A stretch of 64,000 nt of DNA. It comes from Neoarius graeffei (Eukaryota; Chordata; Actinopteri; Siluriformes; Ariidae). The translations under genes were made by a program, and so were the position numbers. Where the stretch lies: assembly GCF_027579695.1 (NCBI RefSeq), contig NC_083583.1, positions 22,290,599 to 22,354,598 of the forward strand. Direction: 5' to 3'. The notes below the pieces were generated by a model. That model was not told where the DNA came from and made no database searches. It worked only from the letters and a program-made list of their open reading frames with translations. Every line of letters starts with the position of its first letter. Positions within the stretch are counted from its first letter, which is position 1. Positions 36,215 to 47,600 of the stretch are shown in pieces.

Positions 36215-37270
36215 CAGATTAAAAGACAATTCAATTTAGCTTGTATAGCATTGTTACAAAACAGATTTACAGAAATCTAGATATGATCTAGATCAAATTT
36301 ACTATTTGTAAATTTGACAATCGACATTGTCGCAAAGCAGCTTTACAGAAAATTAAAGGCTTTAAACTTGAGCTAATTTATCCCTGATGAGCAAGCCTGC
36401 GGTGACGGTGGCAAAGAAAAACTCCCTCAAACGACATGAGGAAGAAACCTCGAGAGGAACCAGACTCAAAAGGGAACCCATCCTCGTCTGGGTGATAACA
36501 GAAAGAGTGATTATAAAAAACTTGCTTCTATGACTGTGTCCTATATAGTCAAAGTACAACTGTGTAACCAGGAAATTCATAGTTTTAGCATGAAATATAT
36601 GTTGTTGAAGTTATCAACTGTTCATTGATGGAGACTTGAGTGCAAAACCGTTCATGACAACTGCAGTCCTAAAGTTATCATGGCAATCATGGTCATCACC
36701 TCAGCCATCATAGCAAAACTGCAAGTGTCCAGAGCCATCTTCTAAGAGCGACTTTCGACTATCCATATGGGGCCATCGTCCACAGGAGCAATGTGATTAG
36801 ATCCCTGCTGAATAATGAAAGTGGCAGGCAGAGGCGATTCTAGAGTCTGTTGTGGCCCCAAGCAAAAATTTCCAGGGGGCCCTTCTGACCAGTGTTCATC
36901 ATCAATATGTTATAAATAATCTGACACCAATGAAAAATGTATGAAACCAAAGTTTTTTAAATTCCAAATGTGAAAATACAATGGTAAAGAACAATAAAAA
37001 CAATAAAAAACAAAATAAATAAGCCCTCAGGCCCCGACTCTCAGGGGGGCCCCAAGCAGTTGCCTGCCTTGCCTGTTCACAAGCTGCACGTCTGGTGGCA
37101 GGGGCAAGTAATAACTCTGAGATAACACTGAGAAGAAACCTTTGGACTCAAAAAAGAACCTATCCTCTAAGGAGTGACAAAGACTAGCATGATTATCAGT
37201 TATTACTCATCTACAATTGTATACAATAAAGTTAAACGATATCGAGTATCAGGGTCTTTAAGATTACAAC
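36215..37270. repeat. Dispersed fish repeats (GAAGAAACCTCGAGAGG type)
   Basis: ATTGTCGCAAAGCAGCTTTA and GAGGAAGAAACCTCGAGAGG with CAGACTCAAAAGGGAACCCA form a widespread fish repeat (about 36240-36640). A decayed second piece lies at about 37100-37200. Between them (36830-37070) is a segment with G/C runs and mirrored GGCCCC words, possibly another MITE. Confidence 0.5.
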
Positions 37271-37304
37271 AGTAGTTTTTTGGTACAAGTCTGCAATATC
37301 AAAG

Positions 37305-37905
37305 TGAGAGGATTCTTCTTTCCGTTAGGGGTCGCCACAGCAGATAATGTCCCTCCATCTCCTCCTGTCCTCCGTATCTTTTTCTGTAGCACCAACCGTC
37401 CTCATGTCCTCCTTCACCACAACCATGAATCTCATCTTTGCTCTTCCTCTTTTCCTTCTACGTGGCAACTCCATCTCCAGCATTCTTTCTCCAATATACC
37501 CTGGATCTCTCCTCTGTACATGTCCAAACCATCTCAATCTCATCTCTCTCACTTTGCCTCTAAGCCGTCCTACATGTGCTGTCCCTCTAACATACTCGTT
37601 TCTCATCCTGTCCAATTTTGTCACTCCCAGTGAAAATCTCAGCATCTTCAACTCCACTACCTCCAGTTCAGCCTCCTGTATTTGTCAGTGCCACTGCCTC
37701 CAAATCATACATCATCACTGCTCTTTCTACTGCCTTGTACACTTTCCCTTTCATTCTTGTTGGCAACCTGTCACAAAATCACTCCTGACACTCTCCTCCA
37801 TCCATTCCAACCTGCTTACACGCTCTTCCTCACTTCTCTTCTACACTCGCCATTACTTTGTACATTACTGTTTTGGGTTTTTTTTTTTAGATTACCCATT
37901 GAAAT
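37305..37905 (-). mobile_element. RTE-type LINE, 3' end of ORF
   Basis: The - strand frame (37657-37325) reads MRLRWFGHVQRRDPGYIGER and KRGRAKMRFMVVVKEDMR, the conserved C-terminus of RTE/craniofacial-development-protein-like LINE ORFs. It ends near GTCGCCACAG, the usual 3' tail. Upstream codons continue with frameshifts to about 37900. Confidence 0.75.
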
Positions 37906-38642
37906 AGCATGACACTTGGGTATAAACTTAGTTTATCACAAGTTAGTCACAAGCAGAAAAACTCCAAGTAGAATTAGTATCGGGATGACCGTTATGTCTG
38001 GAAAGTGAGAGAAGCCACAACAGCAGAATTGTGTCAGGATCAGACACCAGCATCGCATGACAGTGAGCCAAACCAGACAATGCTCAAGGTGGGTAACTTT
38101 GCTCATGTTTCAGATTCATTGCTTAACTATTTAAATAAATGGCTACTTGATAATCACTCATGGGTGGGATAGGCTACAAACTACAAATCATTCTGAGAGA
38201 AAATAACTAACCAAATGTGGAGAGGATTTTGTAATTTTTCTAAACAAAGCCCAACAAACGATCCACAGAACAAATGATGTTCAAACATTTTTTTTTTTAA
38301 TTCAAAATAAAACAGCCACCTTTTTCATTCAAATTTAGAAAAAATGACTTTCTAATGATAGGGCTATTATTGAAGTCTACACTTAAATTATGATTCTTTT
38401 TTTAAGATATCCTTTAATGCTTTTCTGTTTTTATAAACTTCAGAAGTTTTTCTGTTATACACACTTCAACAGAAGGTTTTTTAAAACTTCAATTTAAAAT
38501 AAGAACGCTACATATTAAGTTACATTTCATGTCAGTGTAAGTGCAAGCTCTTTGGGAGTTCTGAGGTAATTGCTTCGTTTGTGTCCAACATGATCCACCC
38601 CCCTTTTCGGTCTATCCCTTTATCGTCCTGGAGGACTCTGTG
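37906..38642. other. pprc1 3'UTR and flank
   Basis: AT-rich. No AATAAA was found on the pprc1 strand; ATTAAA (38413-38418, reverse) is a possible poly(A) hexamer about 230 nt after the stop. Confidence 0.4.
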
Positions 38643-41600
38643 CTACGTCTTCAGCCCTCGCTGGGCTTGCTTCAGCAGACTGTCAAAGTCAAGTGTGTTA
38701 TCTTTACTCCTTCTTGGGCCTGTGTCCGCGTCACGGTTGGAATCTGACGAACAGAAGAAGAACCCTAAGTATTAGTCTTACACTGTGTGGAGCAATAATC
38801 AAAAGACAAGTCCCTGTGAATTAGCTGTTACTATAGAAACAGTAATGTATTAGAACAAGCACAAACATAAACCTGTGATTTTCATTATTGCCATCATTAA
38901 TCTCAGAGCTGCTGTCATCTAAAATTTCAACACCTTATGAACGATCAGAGTCGAGAATTCAAAAGTGCTATTGTATAAACACAATTATTCTATCCACATT
39001 CACTGGATATGAGCAATCGCATGGTCTGACTGGCTACTCTACTACTAGGCTATCAGCTATGAGTATATCAGCTATGAGTAGAGAAAAACAAAAATGGCAA
39101 TATCAAATTCAATATCATATCAGTATCAATATCAAAGCTCATAGGCAACGGTTTTAATTTTATGCACATTTGAAACTTTACATGTTAAAAAACCCTCTGT
39201 AATTTTCTTCTGGTCCCAAGAAGTATTGTTAATAAATAATAATTAAAATAAGTTAGCACGGATCGTGGTGAATTTCTGTTCGGCGATTTTCGTGACCACT
39301 CGGCGCGTGACATCATTTAAGACAAACAAACCGCTTGAGTTGAGTCCACTTCCGTTTATTTCCATTGCGGTTCGGCTTGAGTGCAGACGTGCGCTCAAGA
39401 ATTTCCAAAGAAAAACCATGCCTTATTGTTGTGCAGTGAACTGTAACAACGGGACCGGTTCAGGAATAAGTTTTTACCTTTTTCCAAGAGAGGAGAAGAG
39501 GCAGAGAGAGTGGATTGGCTTTTTCCAGAAGAGGAGAAGAGGCGGAGCAAGAGGACTGGCTTTTTCCAAAAAAGGAGAAAAGGCGGAGAGAGAGGGTTGG
39601 GTTTTTCCGAAAGAGGAGATGAGGCGGAGAGAGTGGATTGTGCGCGTGAAACAAAATCAAGCAGTCAAAGAAGAAACAGACCAGCAACGCTCAAGCAAAA
39701 AGGAGAAGATTGGAGGTAAACATGTTTACTTTTGCTTGCAATTGACAAGTCAAGAATCCTGAGGGATCCTGTACAATCATTGTGGAAATGAGACAAAGGG
39801 ATATTTCCTCGCTTATAGTAGGCTATAAATAGTATAATGCCGCGGATGGCAGACTAATGTGGCCTACCGGCGCACTGTCAAGTAATCATTCCCTATATCC
39901 ACTAGGGAGGGCGGTTTAATTATTCTTCAAAAGGGCTCTTATTTAGTATTACAACAAAAGGATAAATCGTTTGGGCACGAGTCTCGTTGAGGTCCAGCGT
40001 CACCGCGATCAGAGTCAGCCGAGTCGCTGTCCGATTCTGAGGCTACATGGTCAAACCAGTGAGCCACATTCACCGATTGCTTCACAACGGCTGTAGGTTC
40101 ATACACATATGGTTTCACCTCTCGATATTTAATTTGGAGATTTCCTACTTCAAAATCACTATCAGACATTTTACACAACCTCTCACGACCAAAGTCCGTA
40201 CACGTGTGCTCGGTTCACAAGTAAACACAGAACTGCTCCCGGTCTGTTTGGCTTAAATGACGTCACGACGACGGTCCCCTGGCGCTGAAAGTGTGCATAA
40301 GTGAGATGTAAACAAACCTTTGGAAATTGGGCAAAACAGTATATTTTAACCGTTTTATTCAATTTTAGGGTGCAAATTAGACACTAGGAAAATTGAATTC
40401 GCTTTTTGGGTCGTTCTTCTAGACAATAAAGTTGATATTCTACGTTTCACCTCCGACCATTGCCTATGACCTTTAAAAGAAGCAGAAATAGCTAAAAGAA
40501 TATAGTTGTCCCCCCCAATATTGCCTGTTCCCCACTCCAGCTCAGTTAGTGGCAGTAATGCACCTTTAAGTTGGTTTGCTAACCTCCAAAAACTCCTAAA
40601 CAACAACAAAATGGCGGAGTGTGTTGCTCAACCAACCAAGGACGAAATAAAAACTACTTGAAAACAACCCCGCCTCCCCAAAAAAGCAAAAAATATGGAA
40701 TAAAAGTATTTGATGGTCAGAACATCTGTTTTTATTTTTCAAGAATTATCGCATTTTTCACAAATTGCTACTGTCATTTCGAGGGTTTGCTTCCATTCTA
40801 AGCAGAAATTATTTTGCCAGATGTTTTGTATAAAGTTTTTATTTATCGAATTTGCAAAAAATAAAAAATGCTCCATTTCTCAAAATCCAGTGAATGTGGA
40901 TAGAATGAAACAGTTACTTCACTCAATCTCATCGTACATGGCTTATAGCCAACATGTACGGCTTGATTTCGTGGAATAACTTACAGTGGTGCTTGAAAGT
41001 TTGTGAACCCTTTAAAATTTTCTATATTTCTGCATAAATATGACCTAAAACATCATCAGATTTTCACACAAGTCCTAAAAATAGATAAAGAGAACCCAGT
41101 TAAACAAATGAGACAAAAATATTATACTTGGTCATTTATTTATTGAGAAAAATGATCCAATATTACATATATGTGAGTGGCAAAAGTATATGAACCTCAA
41201 GGATTAGCAGTTAATTTGAAGGTGAAATTAGAGTCAGGTGTTTTCAATCAGTGGGATGACAATCAGGTGTGAGTGGGCACCCTGTTTTATTTAAAGAACA
41301 GGGATCTATCAAAGTCTGATCTTCACAACACACATTTGTGGAAGTGGATCATGGCACGAACAAAGGAGATTTCTGAGGACCTCAGAAAAAGTGTTGTTGA
41401 TGTTCATCAGGCTGGAAAAGGTTACAAAGCCATCTCTAAAGAGTTTGGACTCCACCAATCCACAGTCAGACAGATTGTGTACAAATGGAGGAAATTCATG
41501 ACCATTGTTACTCTCCCCAGGAGTGGTCAACCAACAAAGATCACTTCAAGAGCAAGGCGTGTAATAGTCAGCAAGGTCATAAAGGACCCCAGGCTAACTT

Positions 41601-44600
41601 CTAAGCAACTGAAGGCCTCTCTCACATTGGTTAATGTTAATGTTCATGAGTCCAGCATCAGGATAACACAGAACAACAATGGTGTGCATGTCAGGGTTGC
41701 AAGGAGAAAGCCACTGCTCTCTAAAAACAACATTGCTGCTTGTCTGCAGTTTGCTAAAGATCACGTGGACAAGCCAGAAGGCTATTGGAAAAATATTTTG
41801 TGGACGGATGAGACCAAAATAGAACTTTTTGGTTTAAATGAGAAGCATCATGTTTGGAGAAAAGAAAACACTGCATTCCAGCATAAGAACCTTATCCCAT
41901 CTGTGAAACATGGTGGTGGTAGTATCGTGGTTTGGGCCTATTTTGCTGCATCTGGGCCAGGACAGCTTGCCATCATTGATGGAACAATGAATTCTGAATT
42001 ATGCCAGCGAATGCTAAAGGAAAATGTCAGGACATCTGTCCATGAACTGAATCTCAAGAGAAGGTGGGTCATGCAGCAAGACAACAACCCTAAGCACACA
42101 GGTTGTTCTACCAAAGAATGGTTAAAGAAGAATAAATTTAATGTTTTGGAATGGCCAAGTCAAAGTCCTGACTTTAATCCAATCAAAATGTTGTGGAAGG
42201 ACCTGAAGTGAGCAGTTCATGTGAGGAAACCCACCAACATCCTAGAGTTGAAGCTGTTCTGTATGGAGGAATGGGCTAAAATTCCTCCAAGCCGGTGTGC
42301 AGGACTGATCAACAGTTACCGGAAACGTTTAGTTGCAGTTATTGCTGCACAAGGGGGTCACACCAGATACTGAAAGCAAAGGTTCACATACTTTTGCCAC
42401 TCACAGATATGTAATATCGGATCATTTTCCTCAATAAATAAATGACCAAGTATAATATTTTTGTCTCATTTGTTTAACTGGGTTCTCTTTATCTACTTTT
42501 AGGACTTGTGTGAAAATCTGATGATGTTTTAGGTCATATTTATGCAGAAATATAGAAAATTCTAAAGGGTTCACAAACTTTCAAGCACCACTGTAAATAC
42601 ACTGCAAGTTAAATGTCAGGAATCGTGACATTCCTATTTATTTAGCTAAGCTTGTTAAATCTATAAAAACACATTTCTAAATAGCACAAGAGATTGAACA
42701 CAAACCTAAATCCATGTAGTTTGACTGGCAGAACTGTCGTCTCCCACCAAAGCAAATATCGAACGGGAGCTCGTCTGGCTGCCTCAACTTTTTCCCTTTC
42801 TCTATGGCAGCGAAAGCATCGTCTGTGTTGTAATACGTAACAAACCCATAGTTGTCTCTATAAATGGAAAATGTGGGAAGAAAAATAAAGAGAACATCAA
42901 ATATAGGCAAAAATTATTATATATAGAAATGTATGAATCTCCTAGAAACTCCATTTTGTTCAGTGCCCCACCGTCTCATACCATGTTCTTACTTTGTAAT
43001 TACAACTTTCCCCACCCTCCCTGTTCCACTGACACTGTTGTACATACAGGCCTTGATTGAGAGGAGGAAAATATTTTTTTTTTTAATTTGAACCACACCA
43101 TTTCCTACAGTAGCATTTATGGAAGCCAAGTGGTGTGGACTGGACAGAAGGTTGCAGAATCTGATGCAAATTCTATGTTAGTATGGCATTATATGACAAG
43201 GCCTCAGAGGTTAATGTATACATCTTACCCATGACTCCTAAAGTGCACGGTGCAATCCTCAATCTTCCCAAACAGTGCAAAGCGCTCCCTGAGCTCATCC
43301 TTGGTCATAGTGCCACGTATTCGTCCCACGTACACCACCCTGCGTTCTTCCTGTGATCATAGAATTATTGCAGGGAAAGACAGGAGGAGTCATACACATA
43401 TTACCACACATTCTGTGCAAGCAGCTTTTATCGGTTATTACTTACAATGGCTTTCTGCTTGGCCACCCTGCAAGCATCTTCCCCTCGGCTTAGATGATAG
43501 TGTTCCCTCTGCCTGCAAGTTCACCAGAATAAAGTGGTGTTAAAGAGAAGCACGGTGTTAGAAATGGAGGACAAATCACAACGTGCTTATGCCGACCTCT
43601 TCCAGCTCCTCCACTTCTGTCTCCAGTCTGGCTGTGGAGAGAAGGAGCGGGACCGTGAGCGACTGAAGGATCTGGATCGTGAGCGACGGTAACGGCATCG
43701 ACGTCCTCGGATCGGAGAGGGGGACAGCGACCGTGAACTGGAGCGAGACGAGGAGCTTGAGCTGCTCTCCGAGTGCCGTGATCTGTATCTTTATTTAAAA
43801 ATAAATAAATAAATTAAAAAAAAAGAACATACACCCATGATGCAAATGTGTTAGACAAACAGCGTTTCAAATCCGGGACTATTAATGGCCATGTGACCAC
43901 TTGCTACAACTACTGGAAGCAGATCTCTATTAGCTGAAACTGCTGGCTGCAACAGAAGCATTCAAATAAAAACATCCAGTACAAAATAATTAATATGCAA
44001 AATAAACTAGTTCTGGAGTGAATTATTTTACTCCTGACAACAGGTGGTGCACCTTTTTTTGACCGATACCCTGTTTATTTTGAACTGTACCATCGTGGGC
44101 TGGTGTAGATTGAGCATAAATTTACAACTATATGAAATTGTGAATGTTTAAGCCTATGTTTATTTATATTTAAGACAATTTTTTTTTTTTACTTATTAAT
44201 GCCATAAATTAAGACTTTTTAAGGACTTCCTCTCTTTACCTCTTTCTGGGGGGTGAACATGAAGAAGCTGATGAAGAGCAGGAAGAAGAACGGGAGGATG
44301 ACACTGAACTGGAGTCAGAATGATGGTACCTCCCACGGTAATGCCTCCTCCTCCTCGCCCTTCCCCTGGCTGGAGGACTCGGGGAACATGAACAGCGTGA
44401 ACACCTTGCTGCTTCTGCATATTCACCCGTTCTTCTGGCCTCCAACCGGCAGGGGGAGCTCTCTGGAGACAGCAGAACAGAGCCAGAGAGACGCTCTGGC
44501 TCACAGCAAGTCCTGTTATCCATGGGCATATGGCTCATATGATTCCTTGATTCTTTAGATCTGTTGTGCATATAAACATTAGAAAGTGCTCTCTTTCTGC

Positions 44601-47600
44601 CCAGTTTGAATTCCTGAGTGCCACAGTAGTCATGGTCTATAAACGCTAGAAACAGGCTCGGGGCAGGGATGGAGGATGAGGATTGGGGCTTTGACTGAAT
44701 TTTATTGGGGGGCAGTGGCTTAGGTTCAATGATTTGGATGGTTTTGCTGGGAGATGGTTTGATGGCTTCGTGTTGCTTTGCTTTCAGAGTAGGTGTTAAG
44801 GGCTTCCAGATCTGATGCGGAGGAGTGGCAGGAGGCGTGAGTCCTGGAGACGTACAAAAAAAAAAAAAAAAAAGGTAAGTGATTTTGTTCTTTGTCTCAG
44901 TCACAACCAAAGGGTCAAACCAAATCCTGCGTCACTCGTACATTTTGTTCATTAGACTCTTGGCTCCCTTTCAGATGGTGTAGAGAAACAGTTACTACTA
45001 ACGTCTGGACTGGAGCGATCCAGGGATGACTGAATAGTTCGTAGGACGTCTACTGTCAGTTGGAACTACATCTTTTTGTCCCTTCATTCCTCTACACGTC
45101 AGAGCTTCGGATAAAAAGTCTCTCTTATTGCCGTTATTTAATAATGACAATTATATCAGCTCAAAAATGCTGAATACGAGCAAACACCCGCTTCAATCTA
45201 CAATACAGATATTAGAATCCAATCCTTTTTTCACTTAAATTTTCAGCGAGACAGTTGTTTGACTCACTACAAATGTTCTCTATTGACCCCTTCACCTCTC
45301 CAATGGGACTCGATTTCCAAACCGTATAATCACTACCATGACAACTTCTTATCTTTGTTGCCTGAAAACAGGAGGTAATTTGCCACGGTTATGAGCTCTG
45401 CTTTCCCTAAGCTATTAAGTCATTAAAGAATCATTGCAGGCAAGATTATTGCAGGGTGGAAATTGAACACAACTTTTTTTTCGCAGTTGAATTACGATTT
45501 AATGACTGGTTTTACAGCATTAGAGAGAAATTGAGTGCTGGTATAGATGCTTACATTCTGCAGTAAATACTGCAGGCATAAAGGGTGAAGTATTTTGTGT
45601 ATAACACGCAATACCATTAATATGCCACGCACAAAAGGCAAACAGTATCAACATAATTTATTTTCATTAAGGCTTCTGGACACTTGTAGAACTTACCCTG
45701 CGTTTCAAATTGCTCCAGAAGACTGGTTACATCAGTAGCCTCTATTCCTAAGGACAAAAGAACAAAGGATGCATGTACATAATGTCTGCTTCTACTCTTC
45801 ATTTGACTTTGGACTACTTTATTGAAACTCTTTGCTTATCAAAATGGGCATTTGTTTTGACATTTTCATAATGGTCAGGCCTTAATGCCTAGGAACATGA
45901 TGAGTGCGCACATTATATACAACCCCGATTCCAAAAAAAGTTGGGACAAAGTACAAATTGTAAATAAAAACGGAATGCAACGATGTGGAAGTTTCAAAAT
46001 TCCATATTTTATTCAGAACATAGATGACATATCAAATGTTTAAACTGAGAAAACGTATCATTTAAAGGAACAGTCCACCGTATTTCCATAATGAAATATG
46101 CTCTTATCTGAATTGAGACGAGCTGCTCCGTACCTATCCGAGCTTTGCGCGACCTCCCAGTTAGTCAGACGCAGTCCGACGCGCTGTCACTCCTGTTAGC
46201 AATGTAGCTAGACTCAGTATGGCCAACGGTATTTTTGGGGGCTGTAGTTAGATGTGACCAAACTCTTCTGCGTTTTTCCTGTTTACATAGGTTTATATGA
46301 CCAGTGATATGAAACAAGTTCAGTTACACAAATTGAAACGTAGCGATTTTCTATGCTATGGAAAGTCCGCACTATAATGACAGGCGTACTAACACCTTCT
46401 GCGCGCTTCGGCAGCGCATTGATACGGAGCTCAGATATCAATGCGCTGCCGAAGCGCGCAGAAGGTGTTAGTACGCCTGTCATTATAGTGCGGACTTTCC
46501 ATAGCATAGAAAATCGCTACGTTTCAATTTGTGTAACTGAACTTGTTTCATGTCACTGGTCATATAAACCTATGTAAACAGGAAAAACGCGGAAGAGTTT
46601 GGTCAGATCTAACTACAGCCCCAAAAAATACCGTTGGCCATACTGAGCCTAGCTACATTGCTAACAGGAGTGACAGCGCGTCGGACTGCGTCTGACTAAC
46701 TGGGAGGTCGCGCAAAGCTCGGATAGGTACGGAGCAGCTCGTCTCAATTCAGGTAAGAGCATATTTCATTATGGAAATACGGTGGACTGTTCCTTTAAAG
46801 AGAAAAATTAGGTGATTTTAAATTTCATGACAACACCACATCTCAAAAAAGTTGGGACAAGGCCATGTTTACCACTGTGAGACATCCCCTTTTCTTTTCA
46901 CAACAGTCTGTAAAAGTCTGGGGACTGAGGAGACAAGTTGCTCAAGTTTAGGGATAGGAATGTTAACCCATTCTTGTCTAATGTAGGATTCTAGTTGCTC
47001 AACTGTCTTAGGTCTTTTTTGTCGTATCTTCCGTTTTATGATGCGCCAAATGTTTTCTATGGGTGAAAGATCTGGACTGCAGGCTGGCCAGTTCAGTACC
47101 CGGACCCTTCTTCTACGCAGCCATGATGCTGTAATTGATGCAGTATGTGGTTTGGCATTGTCATGTTGGAAAATGCAAGATCTTCCCTGAAAGAGATGTC
47201 GTCTGGATGGGAGCATATGTTGCTCTAGAACCTGGATATACCTTTCAACATTGATGGTGTCTTTCAAGATGTGTAAGCTGCCCATGCCACACGTACTAAT
47301 GCAACCCCATACCATCAGAGATGCAGGCTTCTGAACTGAGCGCTGAGAACAACTTGGGTCGTCCTTCTCCTCTTTAGTCCGAATGACACGGTGTCCCTGA
47401 TTCCCATAAAGAACTTCAAATTTTGATTCGTCTGACCACAGAACAGTTTCCACTTTGCCACAGTCCATTTTAAATGAGCCTTGGCCCAGAGAAGACGTCT
47501 GCGCTTCTGGATCATGTTTAGATACGGCTTCTTCTTTGAACTATAGAGTTTTAGCTGGCAACGGCGGATGGCACGGTGAATTGTGTTCACAGATAATGTT

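Larger units (their letters stand above)
39134..40477. mobile_element. THAP-bearing element family B, copy 2 (in pprc1 intron 11)
   Basis: Ends AAAGCTCATAGGCAACGG and CATTGCCTATGACCTTTAA; inverted relative to copy 1 at 13857-15190. Holds a THAP exon on + and a second 5' exon ([20 protein letters not shown]) on -, convergent, with the middle lost. The AT dinucleotide flanking AGGCAA fits an ISL2EU-like target. Confidence 0.78.

Noticed and set aside
44253..44558. 101-codon + strand frame
   Set aside because: Shadow of the SR-rich pprc1 exon 7 on the other strand.
46283..46577. Pair of 74-codon genes on opposite strands
   Set aside because: They are mirror images produced by the palindrome at 46061-46799.
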